NCBI RefSeq assembly: GCF_000317635.1
Contig: NC_019779.1
Location: 1,364,001-1,428,000, forward strand
Source of the DNA: Halothece sp. PCC 7418
Lineage (GTDB): Bacteria > Cyanobacteriota > Cyanobacteriia > Cyanobacteriales > Rubidibacteraceae
Reading direction: 5' to 3'
Length of the DNA: 64,000 bases
The notes beneath the pieces are model-generated. The model saw only the letters and a list, made by a program, of their open reading frames with translations. It had not been told where the DNA came from and did not search any database. The stretch's first letter is position 1. Each line of letters starts with the position of its first letter. Of this stretch, positions 17,719-29,043 are shown in pieces. A program made the translations under genes and the position numbers.

Positions 17719-20700
17719 ATGAATCATCATCAACTGCCACTGAAACAGGGTCTATATGACCCCCGCTTCGAGCATGATGCTTGCGGTGTTGGCTTTATTG
17801 TCCACATGAATGGTCAAAAGTCCCATGAAACGGTAGAACAGGCTTTGACCATTTTAGAGAATCTGGAACATCGCGGTGCTTGTGGTGCAGAAACTAATAC
17901 GGGTGATGGGGCTGGAATTTTAATGCAAATTCCCCATCAGTTTCTAAAAAAAGTTGCCCATCAAAAGAATATTGCTTTACCCAACCCTGGAGAATATGGC
18001 GTGGGCATGATGTATGCCTCCCGTGATCCAGAAATCCGAGACAAGGGAAGGCGTATTTTTGAAAGCATTGTCGCCGAAGAAGGACAAACGGTTTTAGGAT
18101 GGCGGGATGTACCAACCGATGATTCATCTTTAGGGGAAACCGCTCAAGCGAGTGAACCCTTTATGCAGCAAGTCTTTATTCAACGAGAGACAGGTTTAGA
18201 CGAAGTTGCCTTTGAATGCAAGTTATTCATCATTCGCAAACGGGCGTTTCAAGCCATTCGCCGAGAATTAGGGGACTCTTTTTGGTATGGGGCGAGTCTG
18301 TCTTGTCGCACCATGGTTTATAAAGGGATGCTGATGCCAGCGCAGTTAGGAGATTATTATCCAGAACTCCACGATCGCGATTTGAAAAGTGCTTTGGCGT
18401 TAGTTCATTCTCGGTTTAGTACCAATACCTTCCCCAGTTGGGAACGCTCCCACCCCTATCGCTACATTGCTCACAATGGGGAAATTAACACCATTATCGG
18501 GAATGTGAACTGGATGCACGCCCGTGAATCACTGTTTCAATCGGAACGGTTTGGGGATGATCTGAAAAAGCTCCATGATTTAATTGATATTGAAGGCAGT
18601 GACTCCAGTATTTTTGATAATGCCCTAGAATTGCTGGTTTTAGCAGGTCGATCGCTGCCTCATGCGATGATGATGATGATCCCAGAACCGTGGACTACTG
18701 ATGACTCGATCAGTGCCGAGAAACGGGCGTTTTATCAATATCATTCTTGCTTAATGGAACCTTGGGATGGTCCTGCTTCTACTACTTTTACCGATGGCAC
18801 AATGGTGGGAGCCGTGCTCGATCGCAATGGCTTACGTCCCTCTCGCTACTATGTGACCAAAGATAACTTTGTGATTATGGCATCGGAAGCGGGCGTTTTA
18901 CCCGTTGCACCAGAACAAGTGGCGTTAAAAGGGCGTTTAGAACCGGGTCGGATGTTCCTCGTCAATATGGAAGAGGGACGCATCGTCGCTGATGAGGAAA
19001 TTAAACAAGCCATTGTGGAAGAACAGCCTTATCAAGAGTGGTTAGATCAGCATTTAGTCCCCTTAGAATCTTTACCCGAACCGACTCCCCTTTCTTCCCC
19101 CCTAATAGAGACTGAGGGGGGTTCAGAAAAGCTGATTCCCACGATCCAGAAACAAACCAGCTTTGGCTATACCTTTGAAGAACTGCGGATGCTACTCAAG
19201 CCCATGGCCGAAAATGGGGTGGAGGCAATTGGTTCTATGGGGGCAGATACCCCGTTGGCAGTGCTTTCTGAGCGTCCCAAGCTCCTTTATGATTATTTTC
19301 AACAACTCTTTGCACAGGTGACGAATCCGCCCATTGATTCGATTCGGGAAGAAATTGTCACGTCTCCTGTGACCACCATTGGTGCAGAAGGCAACTTATT
19401 TGATCCCAAGCCAGAAAGTTGTCATCTGATCCAGTTAAAAACCCCGATTATCACCAATACCGAACTGGCGAAACTCAAACAGTTGGAGGGAGACTTTCAC
19501 TCTCTAACTTTGCCAATTTTATTCGATCCGAAAACCGGTGTTACTGGCTTAGAATCAGCCATTGAAGAGATTTGTCAGCAAGTCGATCGCGCGATTTCCC
19601 AAGGCACGAGCATTATCATCCTCAGTGACCGCGATTTCGATAAAAACAAAGCGCCCATTCCCGCCCTCTTAGCAGTGTCTGGCTTACATCACCACCTAAT
19701 TCGACAAGGCACCCGCACCCGCGTCGGCATTGTTTTAGAATCAGGAGAACCGAGAGAAGTTCATCATTATGCAGTATTACTCGGCTATGGCTGCGGGGCG
19801 ATTAATCCCTATCTGGCGTTTGAGACCTTAGAGGATATGATTGCTCAAGGGACACTCACGGGTGTGGATTATAAAACCGCTTGTAAGAACTACATGAAAG
19901 CGGTAACGAAAGGGACAATCAAGATCGCTTCTAAGATTGGGATTTCCACACTGCAAAGTTATCGCGGGGCGCAGATTTTTGAAGCCATTGGACTCAATGA
20001 AGCCGTTATTGATCGTTACTTTAAAGGAACGCCCTCTCGCATTGGTGGGGCAGATTTGAGCGCGATCGCGCAAGAAGCCATTTTACGCCATTCTCACGCC
20101 TTCCCCGAACGAGAAGTCAACGGACATACCCTTGATGCGGGTGGGGAATACCAATGGCGCAAAGATGGAGAAGCCCATTTATTTAATCCCGAAACCATCC
20201 ACACGCTACAGCAAGCGGTGCAAACCGGGGATTATGAACTGTATAAAAAATACGCGCAACTGGTGAACGAACAGAATCAGCAACGGTTTACCCTGCGCGG
20301 ATTACTGGACTATAAAGATCGTGACCCAATTCCCCTAGAAGAAGTTGAACCCATCGAAGCGATTATGACACGGTTCAAAACGGGTGCAATGAGTTATGGG
20401 TCAATCTCTCAAGAAGCCCATGAAGCCCTCGCCATTGCCATGAATCGCATTGGGGGGAAATCCAACACGGGAGAAGGGGGAGAAGATCCCGAACGTTATA
20501 CTTGGCAAAACGAACAAGGAGACTCCAAAAACAGCGCCATTAAGCAAGTTGCATCGGGTCGCTTTGGGGTCACCAGTTTGTATCTCTCCCAAGCCAAAGA
20601 AATCCAAATCAAAATGGCACAAGGGGCAAAACCAGGGGAAGGGGGACAACTCCCGGGCAAAAAAGTCTATCCTTGGATTGCAAAAGTACGCCATTCTACG

Positions 20701-22326
20701 CCTGGTGTCGGTTTAATTTCACCTCCCCCGCACCATGACATTTACTCCATTGAAGATTTAGCGGAGTTAATCCACGACTTGAAAAATGCTAACCGTGAAG
20801 CACGAATCAGTGTCAAACTGGTGTCAAAAGTAGGCGTGGGAACGATCGCTGCGGGAGTTTCTAAAGCCCATGCGGATGTGGTCTTAATTTCAGGCTTTGA
20901 TGGCGGAACTGGGGCATCTCCGCAAACCTCCATTAAACACGCGGGACTCCCTTGGGAATTAGGATTAGCCGAAACCCATCAAACCTTAGTTTTAAATAAC
21001 CTCCGCAGTCGCATCGCGGTTGAAACCGATGGTCAAATGAAAACGGGACGCGATATTGCAATGGCGACCCTATTAGGGGCAGAAGAATTTGGCTTCTCTA
21101 CCGCGCCTTTAGTTACCCTTGGTTGTATCATGATGCGGGTGTGCCATAAAAACACTTGCCCTGCTGGCATTGCCACCCAAGATCCACAACTACGGAAAAA
21201 CTTTATTGGCAATCCTGATTACACCGTCAACTTTATGAAGTTTCTTGCTCAAGATCTGCGCGAAATTATGGCAAGTTTGGGCTTCCGTACCCTCAATGAA
21301 ATGGTGGGACGAACCGATGTTTTAGAAGCAAAGCAAGCGGTGGATCATTGGAAAGCGAAAGGCATCGATCTCTCCAATATTCTCTATCAACCCCAAGTTG
21401 CCCCTGATGTCGGTCGTTATTGTCAGATTCCCCAAGATCATGGGTTAGACCAGTCTTTAGATATGACCGTGTTACTGGATCTGTGTCAACCCGCCATTGA
21501 GAAAGGAGAGAACGTTAAAGCAACGCTACCGATTACTAATACGAATCGGGTTGTGGGAACGATTCTCGGCAATGAAATTACCAAACGTCACTGGCACGGC
21601 TTACCCGAAGATACGATTGAACTGCATTTTCAAGGCAGTGCCGGACAAAGTTTTGGTGCATTTGTGCCGAAAGGAGTCACCCTGGAATTAGAAGGGGATG
21701 CCAACGATTATCTCGGGAAAGGCTTAAGTGGCGGAAAAATCATTGTCTATCCGCCCAAAGGTTCCACCTTCCCCCCAGAAGAGAATATCGTCATCGGTAA
21801 TGTTGCCTTTTATGGGGCAACCAGTGGGGAAGCCTACATCTCTGGCGTTGCTGGAGAACGCTTCTGTGTTCGTAATTCTGGCATTCATGCGGTTGTGGAA
21901 TCCGTGGGGGATCACGGGTGTGAATATATGACTGGCGGAAAAGTGCTTGTCCTAGGCAAAACGGGACGCAACTTTGCTGCGGGAATGAGTGGCGGTACGG
22001 CTTACATCCTGGATGAGAAGGGTGATTTTGCTAGCCGTTGTAATACGCAAATGGCAGATATTGAACCCCTCAACGAGGAAGACCGCGAAATCATTTATCA
22101 GATGATTGCGAAACACGCCCATTACACCCACAGCCCGAAAGCAACCCGCATCTTGACTCTTTGGAATCCATATCTTCCTAAATTTGTCAAGGTAATGCCG
22201 AGAGATTTCAAACGAATGGTGGAAGGCATTGAACGCGCGATCGCGTCGGGATTAAGTGAAGAAGAAGCGCAAACGGCTGCGTTTGAAGCTAACGTGAGTG
22301 ATGCTGCCCGTGTCAGTGGTAGCTGA
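17719..22326 (+). CDS. gltB: Glutamate synthase large subunit (GOGAT)
   Basis: 1535 residues from the ATG at 17719; an in-frame ATG at 17650 is unlikely. Makes glutamate from 2-oxoglutarate and glutamine ammonia. A class II glutaminase domain begins at Cys22 ([10 protein letters not shown], after a ~21-residue propeptide). Next comes the central domain, then the FMN synthase domain ([36 protein letters not shown]) with the 3Fe-4S cysteines [12 protein letters not shown], and finally the glycine-rich C-terminal beta-helix ([17 protein letters not shown]). The adjacent gltD favours the NAD(P)H enzyme over ferredoxin-dependent GlsF, although sequence alone does not fully exclude GlsF. Confidence 0.94.
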   Translation: MNHHQLPLKQGLYDPRFEHDACGVGFIVHMNGQKSHETVEQALTILENLEHRGACGAETNTGDGAGILMQIPHQFLKKVAHQKNIALPNPGEYGVGMMYASRDPEIRDKGRRIFESIVAEEGQTVLGWRDVPTDDSSLGETAQASEPFMQQVFIQRETGLDEVAFECKLFIIRKRAFQAIRRELGDSFWYGASLSCRTMVYKGMLMPAQLGDYYPELHDRDLKSALALVHSRFSTNTFPSWERSHPYRYIAHNGEINTIIGNVNWMHARESLFQSERFGDDLKKLHDLIDIEGSDSSIFDNALELLVLAGRSLPHAMMMMIPEPWTTDDSISAEKRAFYQYHSCLMEPWDGPASTTFTDGTMVGAVLDRNGLRPSRYYVTKDNFVIMASEAGVLPVAPEQVALKGRLEPGRMFLVNMEEGRIVADEEIKQAIVEEQPYQEWLDQHLVPLESLPEPTPLSSPLIETEGGSEKLIPTIQKQTSFGYTFEELRMLLKPMAENGVEAIGSMGADTPLAVLSERPKLLYDYFQQLFAQVTNPPIDSIREEIVTSPVTTIGAEGNLFDPKPESCHLIQLKTPIITNTELAKLKQLEGDFHSLTLPILFDPKTGVTGLESAIEEICQQVDRAISQGTSIIILSDRDFDKNKAPIPALLAVSGLHHHLIRQGTRTRVGIVLESGEPREVHHYAVLLGYGCGAINPYLAFETLEDMIAQGTLTGVDYKTACKNYMKAVTKGTIKIASKIGISTLQSYRGAQIFEAIGLNEAVIDRYFKGTPSRIGGADLSAIAQEAILRHSHAFPEREVNGHTLDAGGEYQWRKDGEAHLFNPETIHTLQQAVQTGDYELYKKYAQLVNEQNQQRFTLRGLLDYKDRDPIPLEEVEPIEAIMTRFKTGAMSYGSISQEAHEALAIAMNRIGGKSNTGEGGEDPERYTWQNEQGDSKNSAIKQVASGRFGVTSLYLSQAKEIQIKMAQGAKPGEGGQLPGKKVYPWIAKVRHSTPGVGLISPPPHHDIYSIEDLAELIHDLKNANREARISVKLVSKVGVGTIAAGVSKAHADVVLISGFDGGTGASPQTSIKHAGLPWELGLAETHQTLVLNNLRSRIAVETDGQMKTGRDIAMATLLGAEEFGFSTAPLVTLGCIMMRVCHKNTCPAGIATQDPQLRKNFIGNPDYTVNFMKFLAQDLREIMASLGFRTLNEMVGRTDVLEAKQAVDHWKAKGIDLSNILYQPQVAPDVGRYCQIPQDHGLDQSLDMTVLLDLCQPAIEKGENVKATLPITNTNRVVGTILGNEITKRHWHGLPEDTIELHFQGSAGQSFGAFVPKGVTLELEGDANDYLGKGLSGGKIIVYPPKGSTFPPEENIVIGNVAFYGATSGEAYISGVAGERFCVRNSGIHAVVESVGDHGCEYMTGGKVLVLGKTGRNFAAGMSGGTAYILDEKGDFASRCNTQMADIEPLNEEDREIIYQMIAKHAHYTHSPKATRILTLWNPYLPKFVKVMPRDFKRMVEGIERAIASGLSEEEAQTAAFEANVSDAARVSGS

Positions 22327-22330
22327 TTTA

Positions 22331-22396
22331 GTGACCAGTGATCAGTGACCAGTGAACAAAGAACAAAGAACAAAGAACAAAGAACAAAGAACAAAA
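22331..22396. repeat. Short tandem heptamer repeats between gltB and gltD
   Basis: GTGACCA/GTGATCA units followed by five near-perfect AACAAAG heptamers. The frame upstream of gltD is open through this repeat, which adds 18 spurious residues (TKNKEQR repeats) to the longest possible ORF. Confidence 0.8.
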
Positions 22397-22398
22397 TC

Positions 22399-23877
22399 AT
22401 GGGAAAACCAACCGGCTTTATTGAATATCTCCGCGAAAACCCCTTAGAAGTCGCCCCATTAGAACGGATTCGCAACTGGGATGAATTTCACATTACAACG
22501 CCAGAAGCAGATCTCCAGACGCAGTCCGCGCGGTGTATGGACTGTGGGACTCCCTTTTGTCACACAGGAATTGATATCGGGGGGGCAGCAAGCGGATGTC
22601 CGATTAATAATTTAATTCCCGAATGGAATGATCTCATTTATCGGGGACATTGGAAAGAAGCGCTCGATCGCCTGCACAAAACCAATAATTTCCCCGAATT
22701 TACCGGTCGGGTTTGTCCAGCCCCCTGCGAAGGCGCTTGTGTTCTCGGGATTCATAACCCCCCAGTGACGATTAAAAATATTGAATATTCCATCATTGAA
22801 AAAGGTTGGGAAGAAGGCTGGGTGACAGCAGAACCCCCCGAGAAACGCACGGGTAAAACTGTGGCAGTTGTGGGGTCAGGACCGGCGGGCTTGTGTGCTG
22901 CTGCCCAATTGAATAAAGCGGGTCATTGGGTAACGGTTTATGAACGCGCGGATCGTCCGGGTGGGCTGCTGATGTATGGCATCCCGAACATGAAACTGGA
23001 TAAGCAAGCGGTTGTTCTCCGTCGCATCGAACTGTTAGAAAAAGAAGGGGTTAAATTCGTTTGCAATACGGAAATTGGCAAAGATTTACCAGCTGACCAA
23101 TTAGTCCAGGAATTCGACTCGGTTGTCCTCTGTACGGGGTCAACCCAGCCCAGAGACTTAAAGATCGAAGGGCGTTCCTTAAAAGGGGTTCACTTTGCCA
23201 TGGAATTCCTGACAGCGAATACCCAAGCGATTCTCAATGGCAGCAAAACCCCGATTTCCGCAAAAGATAAAGATGTGGTGATTATTGGTGGGGGCGATAC
23301 GGGAACCGACTGTGTGGGAACGTCTTTGCGTCACGAGTGTCGTAGTGTTGTCCAACTGGAAATTATGCCCAAACCGCCTTTAGAACGCGCCCCTAATAAT
23401 CCTTGGCCCCAATGGCCGAAAGTTTATCGCCTGGATTACGGTCAAGAAGAAGCGGAAGCCAAATTTGGTAGTGATCCACGCAGCTATGTGACTTCGGCAA
23501 CCCAGTTTGAAGGGGACGAACAAGGCAACTTAAAAGCAGTTCATACGGTGCAAGTGCAATGGGAAAGAGACGAGAATGGTCGCATGATTCCCCAACCCGT
23601 ACCTGGAACCGAAAAAGTGATCCCTGCCCAACTGGTTTTACTCGCCATGGGCTTCTTAAGTCCCGAACAGCCTCTTCTTGATGCCTTAGGACTGGAAAAA
23701 GATCCCCGCAGTAACATTAAAGCGGAATATAACCACTATGCGACCAATATTCCAGGTGTGTTTGCTGCGGGTGATTGTCGTCGCGGACAAAGCCTTGTGG
23801 TTTGGGCGTTTAACGAAGGTCGTGGCGTGGCGCGAGAATGCGATCGCTATCTGATGGGAGAAACTGACTTGCCCTAA
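22399..23877 (+). CDS. gltD: Glutamate synthase small subunit
   Basis: 492 residues from the ATG at 22399 ([13 protein letters not shown]); an upstream ATG at 22345 lies in repeat DNA and is rejected. Seen: 4Fe-4S cysteines CMDCGTPFC and [12 protein letters not shown]-binding [13 protein letters not shown], and NAD(P)H-binding [14 protein letters not shown]. It passes electrons from NAD(P)H to the large subunit encoded 72 bp upstream, completing an NAD(P)H-GOGAT. The two genes are probably co-transcribed from the NtcA-type promoter. Confidence 0.95.
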   Translation: MGKPTGFIEYLRENPLEVAPLERIRNWDEFHITTPEADLQTQSARCMDCGTPFCHTGIDIGGAASGCPINNLIPEWNDLIYRGHWKEALDRLHKTNNFPEFTGRVCPAPCEGACVLGIHNPPVTIKNIEYSIIEKGWEEGWVTAEPPEKRTGKTVAVVGSGPAGLCAAAQLNKAGHWVTVYERADRPGGLLMYGIPNMKLDKQAVVLRRIELLEKEGVKFVCNTEIGKDLPADQLVQEFDSVVLCTGSTQPRDLKIEGRSLKGVHFAMEFLTANTQAILNGSKTPISAKDKDVVIIGGGDTGTDCVGTSLRHECRSVVQLEIMPKPPLERAPNNPWPQWPKVYRLDYGQEEAEAKFGSDPRSYVTSATQFEGDEQGNLKAVHTVQVQWERDENGRMIPQPVPGTEKVIPAQLVLLAMGFLSPEQPLLDALGLEKDPRSNIKAEYNHYATNIPGVFAAGDCRRGQSLVVWAFNEGRGVARECDRYLMGETDLP

Positions 23878-23885
23878 AAGTTGGA

Positions 23886-24926
23886 CTAAAATAAGTCTTG
23901 GTGCATTAGTGCGCGATCGCGCTGGGATTGAATTTGATCGGGCGTTAGTCCTTCCCCATTGGCATAACAGTCTAGCCAGGCTTTTGTAATTACGTTTGGG
24001 TCATCAGGAAGATGGGAAAGTTCCCACCCTGGAATCTCAAACTCGGTCATCAGTTGACTCATTTTTGGGTCATAACTCAAGGCAAAACATCGGCATTCTT
24101 CTGAGGCTGCCATAATTAAACTGTGGTAACGCATCCCAATCGCCATTTCCACCCCTCGAAACATCCGTTTTAAGCGGGTGGGAGATTCGCCACTAATCAC
24201 CGCTTTCGGATCAGGAAGTTGTTTCGCCATCTCTTCAGCAAGGGATTGATCTTGCGGTTGAAAGGGAACGAGTAAAATACAGGTATCCGTTGCTTTCTGC
24301 AATGAAATCAGCGCCTGAGTGAGAGCTTGCATTTTAGCGCGAGTCAGTTGCGGGTGTTGGCGCAAAGTCACCGCGACTCTCGGTGCGGGAAGTCTCCATA
24401 ATTCAGGAAACGGCTTACTTTCCAACGCCCAAACGGGATCGGGTGCGATGAGGGGAGATAAGCCCCAAGTGCTTAATAATTCCACAGAAGCGCGATCGCG
24501 CACACTAATTTGGTCACAACCGATTAAAGTCTTCCGCGTCAACCACCGAGAAAACGCAGACTTCAACGGACCCACCCCTTGCGCCCAAGCAATGGTTTTT
24601 AAGCCTCGTTGTTGGGCTAACGCCATTAATCCCCCATAATAAATTGGACTGCGGAAACTGGTTACATCCTGCATTAAACTTCCCCCACCCCAAATAAAAT
24701 AATCGGCTTTTTCCATGGCTTCTAAAATCGGAAACGCCGACCGATTTGGAATCGCAGCAACTTTGAGGGTTTCTTTGGTTTGTTGGGGGTTTGCTGATAA
24801 AACAATCGGTTGGATATGTGAGGGAAGCATTTGGATTAAGGTCATGAGGAGGGCTTCATCGCCAACGTTATCCTGACCGTAATAGCCACAGAGAATTGCT
24901 GTTTGAGAATTGGGCTTTTGTTGCAT
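23886..24926 (-). CDS. csaB: Polysaccharide pyruvyl transferase CsaB
   Basis: 346 residues. Starts with ILCGYYGQDNVGDEALL (the GYYGxxNxGDE motif of pyruvyl transferases), then YFIWGGGSLMQDVTS, VRDRASVELL and GMRYHSLIMAA. The family adds ketal-linked pyruvate to cell-wall polysaccharide; in Gram-positives this anchors S-layer proteins (family knowledge). It is convergent with gltD, with stops 8 bp apart and no obvious terminator between them. Confidence 0.9.
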   Translation of the reverse strand: MQQKPNSQTAILCGYYGQDNVGDEALLMTLIQMLPSHIQPIVLSANPQQTKETLKVAAIPNRSAFPILEAMEKADYFIWGGGSLMQDVTSFRSPIYYGGLMALAQQRGLKTIAWAQGVGPLKSAFSRWLTRKTLIGCDQISVRDRASVELLSTWGLSPLIAPDPVWALESKPFPELWRLPAPRVAVTLRQHPQLTRAKMQALTQALISLQKATDTCILLVPFQPQDQSLAEEMAKQLPDPKAVISGESPTRLKRMFRGVEMAIGMRYHSLIMAASEECRCFALSYDPKMSQLMTEFEIPGWELSHLPDDPNVITKAWLDCYANGEGLTPDQIQSQRDRALMHQDLF

Positions 24927-24999
24927 CTGAACGCTTTTGACCTGCCATTAAACGTTAAAATTTGTTAAGAATGCTCTTTAGTTGCTCACCGAAAAAGCG

Positions 25000-25860
25000 A
25001 TGACTGTACGGACTGATACCCTTTGGGAACAATTTTTAAAGCCGATCATGGGTAACTTCCTTGATCAAGAACAGATGAAGGAATTAGCTGACAAGATTGA
25101 TTGGGAACAACAGCGCGATCGCGTGACCAACCCTACCCTAGAATATCCGAATTACTACCAATCGCAAAATTTTCATGGTGTCCTCAACGGTTATCTGAAT
25201 AAGGATGCTGCGATTACTTACGATGCGATTACCCGCTATTTTGTCCCTCCCCATGAAACTTGGGTGCGAGAAGATGCAGTGAAGTGTGTAAAAGGACAAC
25301 CGCAACGGATTTTAGATTTAGGATGTGGCACGGGTTCAACCACAATTTTACTGCAACAAGCCTTTCCCAACGCGGAAGTGATTGGTTTAGACTTATCCCC
25401 TTATATGCTAGTGGTTGCAGAATACAAAGCCCAAAATCTTCCCATTCAATGGTGTCACGGGAAAGCAGAAGACACACAACTGCAAGCAGAAACCTTTGAT
25501 TTGGTGACAGCCTCGCTTTTATTCCATGAAACCCCTGTCAGCATCAGTCAAGCGATTTTGCGAGAAGCCTTTCGATTACTCAAAGGCGGTGGACAATTTT
25601 TATTACTCGATGGAAATCAAGAAACACTCAGAAATACAGACTGGTTAACCAATATCTTTGAAGAACCTTATATTCAAGAGTATGCCCAAGGCAATGTCAA
25701 AACATGGCTAGAAAATGCGGGATTTATTGCGTGTGAAACCGATTTCATCTGGGGATTGCATCAGGTAAATGTGGGATACAAACCGCAACCCGTTTCTAAT
25801 CCATCTGCTGTCACGGTAGAAGAAAATGAAGATAACATAACAGCAACAGCCCCTGCGTAA
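25000..25860 (+). CDS. Class I SAM-dependent methyltransferase
   Basis: 286 residues from the ATG at 25000. SAM-binding motif RILDLGCGTGSTTILLQ (residues ~97-113), motif II VIGLDLSPYMLVVAE, then FDLVTASLLFHETP and LKGGGQFLLLDG. The N-terminal ~90 residues form a helical cap. The substrate is unknown. It is 2 bp from the downstream HAD phosphatase gene, suggesting co-translation. Confidence 0.85.
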   Translation: MTVRTDTLWEQFLKPIMGNFLDQEQMKELADKIDWEQQRDRVTNPTLEYPNYYQSQNFHGVLNGYLNKDAAITYDAITRYFVPPHETWVREDAVKCVKGQPQRILDLGCGTGSTTILLQQAFPNAEVIGLDLSPYMLVVAEYKAQNLPIQWCHGKAEDTQLQAETFDLVTASLLFHETPVSISQAILREAFRLLKGGGQFLLLDGNQETLRNTDWLTNIFEEPYIQEYAQGNVKTWLENAGFIACETDFIWGLHQVNVGYKPQPVSNPSAVTVEENEDNITATAPA

Positions 25861-25862
25861 AT

Positions 25863-26576
25863 ATGACTTTAAAAGCGGTATTATTTGATTTTAACGGCGT
25901 AATTATTAACGATGAGTCGATTCATAAAGATTTAATTGAAGAGATTTTATTAGGGGAAAACTTACGCCCTGATGCGAAAGAACATGATGAACTTTGTTTA
26001 GGACGCAGCGATCGCGCTTGTCTGGCTGCTATTCTAGAAAAAAGAGGGCGAGTGGTCACAGAAGACTATTTAGACGGACTGTTAACGAAAAAAGTCCAGA
26101 AATATCAAGAATTAATGGAAGCAGAAGACAAACTCCCCGTGTATCAAGGGGTTGATGTCTTTATTCGGGAGTTATGGGGGGCGGGTTTAGTCCTTGGTTT
26201 AGTCACAGGGGCGCGTCGCGAAAATGTGGAATATATCTTAAACCGCATTAAAATTAGAGAAGCCTTTGCGGTGGTCTTAACCAGTGATGACATTAGCAAA
26301 AGCAAACCAGACCCAGAAGGCTATTTAATGGCTGTGGAACACTTAAACCAGCAGTATTCTGACTTAGACTTAAAACCAGAGCAATGTCTTGTGATTGAAG
26401 ATACCCCCAGTGGTATCCAAGCAGCGAAACGCGCTCAAATGGAAGTGGTTGGTGTCGCCAATACTTATCCCTTCCATATGTTACAACGACAAGCGAACTG
26501 GACAGTGGATTATCTGCAAGAATTAGAACTAGAACGAGTCAAAGAAGCCCTTGCCAATGTTAAGATCAGGGGTTGA
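25863..26576 (+). CDS. HAD-IA family phosphatase (beta-phosphoglucomutase-like)
   Basis: 237 residues. HAD motif I LFDFNGVIIND (DxN in place of the usual DxD), motif II LGLVTGAR, motif III KSKPDPEGY, motif IV VIEDTPSGIQAAKRA. The second acidic residue of motif I is replaced by asparagine, which may shift the activity away from standard phosphatase catalysis. It directly follows the methyltransferase gene. Confidence 0.85.
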   Translation: MTLKAVLFDFNGVIINDESIHKDLIEEILLGENLRPDAKEHDELCLGRSDRACLAAILEKRGRVVTEDYLDGLLTKKVQKYQELMEAEDKLPVYQGVDVFIRELWGAGLVLGLVTGARRENVEYILNRIKIREAFAVVLTSDDISKSKPDPEGYLMAVEHLNQQYSDLDLKPEQCLVIEDTPSGIQAAKRAQMEVVGVANTYPFHMLQRQANWTVDYLQELELERVKEALANVKIRG

Positions 26577-26578
26577 AC

Positions 26579-26651
26579 GGGGAATTAGCTCAGTTGGTAG
26601 AGCGCTGCGATCGCACCGCAGAGGTCAGGGGTTCGAGTCCCCTATTCTCCA
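26579..26651 (+). tRNA. tRNA-Ala(CGC)
   Basis: 73-nt cloverleaf without an encoded CCA. Acceptor GGGGAAT/ATTCTCC, D arm GCTC...GAGC, anticodon stem CTGCG/CGCAG with loop ATCGCAC giving anticodon CGC (codon GCG), and a T arm with GGTTCGAGTCC. The anticodon stem and loop contain a complete HIP1 octamer GCGATCGC. It starts 2 bp after the HAD gene stop. Confidence 0.95.
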
Positions 26652-26679
26652 TCAAGTAGCACTATAACCACGATCGCGC

Positions 26680-28929
26680 TTAGTCAGAAACTGCATCAGG
26701 AAACTGTTTTTTTAATACGGGGAAGAAAGGAGAGGGATCTTTATCTTGGAGGGGATTTGCGCCTTTGAGGTTAAACTGATTCCAGCGAAAGGGGGCTTTT
26801 TGTGCTGCGGATAACCAGAGTAATCGTTTAGCGCGAGTCATGGCGACATAAAAGAGACGGTATTCTTCTGCGGTTTGCAGTTCACCCGCTTTTTTCCAAG
26901 CGGTAATGGGTTTATCGAGGGTAATCGGTTCTTGTTTATACTGGCTGTGGACAATCTCTCGAATGCGCGATCGCGCTACTTCTGATAAGGTAAAGTCGCC
27001 AATAAATTTCTGTGGTGTGGGAACACGAGGTTGACCTGGAAGGTTATCTTTATGGAGGAAGGGAATAAAGACATAATCCCAATCCAGTCCTTTTGCTTTG
27101 TGCATGGTAATAATTGTAACTTGTTTCGGTTTCACATATTGACTATCACTGTCTTCATCAATTCCTAGAAATTGTTCGGTATTGATAATTTCCTGAAGGG
27201 CAGCGATAATATCAACAACAGCACTCCGTCCCTGTGTTTCTTGACGCACTCGTTCCGCTAATTTTTGCACCGTCGCCAGTTCCGAAGCCTGATAATTTAA
27301 AGTTAAGCCGAGAAACGAAATCAGTTGATAACTGGGAAGTTCAATCCTGGCTTTAAGAAGACTCCGACAATATTGGGCTGCTTTTTTGACCGATTCACTT
27401 TGCGGGAGATCAAGGGGGGTGGGATACAGGAATTTTTCAGGGTAAGTAGCAAGGGCGTTAAGATCTTGTTTGGGGATTAAACTGCGTTGGGTTAAAACCT
27501 CTAACGCTGCTTTGGTGTATTCGCTGGAATGAGGGCGATTGAGAAACTGTAAGAGGCTTAAAATCTCAATGGGAATTTGAGAGAAACGATTGGTTTGACT
27601 GGCTTCATAGATGCGAATGTCGTGATCATGTTGTAGATCGATTAAACTTTCCGCGAGAAATGTCCCTTGGCGGTTGTTACGGACTAGAATTGCTGCATTA
27701 TGGTTGGGATTTTCTATGAGTAAAGTCTTCACGCGATCGCGCATTAAAGAGACGGTTTCATAAATATCTTTTGGCGTGTGAATTTCTAAACCGTTATCCG
27801 TGGGAGAAGGATTCGCATCGGGTTGCGGGTCATTCGCAGGAACAGGAAAAATATCTTGCACCCGAAAGGGAATTTCTTGGGGATGATTCTGGTTTCCCCA
27901 GCGCAGAAAATAGTTTGCAATGTTAATAATAATCTGGCTGCTGCGTCCCGCTTCTTTCATCTCCGCTAAACGGTTTTCTTCCGCGCAACTTTCACAAAAA
28001 TGGCGGAAATAGATGGGATCGGCGGGGGTAAACGTAGAATTAATCGCTTGGTTGGGATCGCCTACCCGCACGAGATTCGGTGGAAGTTCTGGGTTATTAA
28101 TATCACTGGCGAGAATATCAAGAAGTTTCGCTTGTAACGGGCTAGAATCTTGCGCTTCGTCTTCAAACACCCCATAAATTTGTCCTTGCAGTTGTTCTGC
28201 GACCACAGAGGACTCTAAAACTCGTAACGCACCGAGAATCATATCATTGTAGTCGATTAAACTGCGCGATTTGGCAATCTCTGTGTAAATTTCATACAAT
28301 CCCGCAGTAACCCCAAGGGTATTATATGGGTCTTGATTTTGCCAACTCAAGTCCCATAACGCCTCTGGAGATAACCCAGAACTTTTCGCTTCTTGAACGG
28401 CGGTTTGGGTTAACTTCGGTAAGACTTCTGTTCGTAATACCGACTGACGGCGCAAACGTTCCGTTTCTTCCCCATCAAACACTCTTCCCTCTAGCAAAGT
28501 TTTGTATTCTTGGGGATAACGGCTGATCCAAGTTTCGACGGTTTCTTTCACCAGACGATGGTTTTGGCTAGGACTGACTAAAGTGGTCGTATCGGGGTTT
28601 AATCTTGATAAATTGGGGTAACGAGACGCAATATTGAGGGCGAGTCCGTGTAAGGTTTGTACGCTGTATCCTGTATTGGGATATTGTAATTCTTTGAGAT
28701 TTTCGCTAATTTTCGTATTAATACTCGCAGCAGCGGAACGAGTAAACGTGACCACAATTAACTGCTGTTTCATATTTAGATTATGACGCGCGATCGCGAT
28801 TGCAGCAGCGATCGCCATTCCCGTTGACTTTCCCGCACCAGGTACCGCCGAAACCGCCAGTTTTCCCCCTTCCCAGTCAGCTAACGGTTGTTGTCCAATT
28901 CTTAAGCGATTTCTTAATTCTATAGTCAT
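26680..28929 (-). CDS. UvrD/Rep-family superfamily 1 DNA helicase
   Basis: 749 residues. Motif I AVPGAGKSTGMAIA, motif Ia VVTFTRSAAASI, motif II YGVFEDEAQDSSP (DEAQD), motif III LVRVGDPNQAINSTF, motif V VTIITMHKAKGLDWDYVF and motif VI EEYRLFYVAMTRAKR. It is a complete ATP-dependent 3'-5' helicase of the UvrD/PcrA kind, with no nuclease domain seen. The divergence from housekeeping UvrD leaves the exact role (repair or recombination) open. Confidence 0.9.
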   Translation of the reverse strand: MTIELRNRLRIGQQPLADWEGGKLAVSAVPGAGKSTGMAIAAAIAIARHNLNMKQQLIVVTFTRSAAASINTKISENLKELQYPNTGYSVQTLHGLALNIASRYPNLSRLNPDTTTLVSPSQNHRLVKETVETWISRYPQEYKTLLEGRVFDGEETERLRRQSVLRTEVLPKLTQTAVQEAKSSGLSPEALWDLSWQNQDPYNTLGVTAGLYEIYTEIAKSRSLIDYNDMILGALRVLESSVVAEQLQGQIYGVFEDEAQDSSPLQAKLLDILASDINNPELPPNLVRVGDPNQAINSTFTPADPIYFRHFCESCAEENRLAEMKEAGRSSQIIINIANYFLRWGNQNHPQEIPFRVQDIFPVPANDPQPDANPSPTDNGLEIHTPKDIYETVSLMRDRVKTLLIENPNHNAAILVRNNRQGTFLAESLIDLQHDHDIRIYEASQTNRFSQIPIEILSLLQFLNRPHSSEYTKAALEVLTQRSLIPKQDLNALATYPEKFLYPTPLDLPQSESVKKAAQYCRSLLKARIELPSYQLISFLGLTLNYQASELATVQKLAERVRQETQGRSAVVDIIAALQEIINTEQFLGIDEDSDSQYVKPKQVTIITMHKAKGLDWDYVFIPFLHKDNLPGQPRVPTPQKFIGDFTLSEVARSRIREIVHSQYKQEPITLDKPITAWKKAGELQTAEEYRLFYVAMTRAKRLLWLSAAQKAPFRWNQFNLKGANPLQDKDPSPFFPVLKKQFPDAVSD

Positions 28930-28935
28930 TAGTCT

Positions 28936-29039
28936 TATGTTCTTGGTTCTTGGTTCTTGGTTCTTTGGTAACTGGTAACTGGTAACTAGTCACTGGTAAC
29001 TGGTAACTGGTAACTGATCACTGATCACTGGTCACTGAT
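28936..29039. repeat. Short tandem heptamer repeats
   Basis: GGTTCTT units (about four) followed by roughly ten TAACTGG/TCACTGG/TGATCAC-type heptamers. They fill nearly the whole gap between the helicase start and the CHAT gene stop. Confidence 0.8.
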
Positions 29040-29043
29040 AAAA

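Noticed and set aside
17719-22326. Ferredoxin-dependent glutamate synthase (glsF) as the identity
   Set aside because: Not excluded by motif alone, but the gltD gene 72 bp downstream makes the NAD(P)H-type large subunit the better call.
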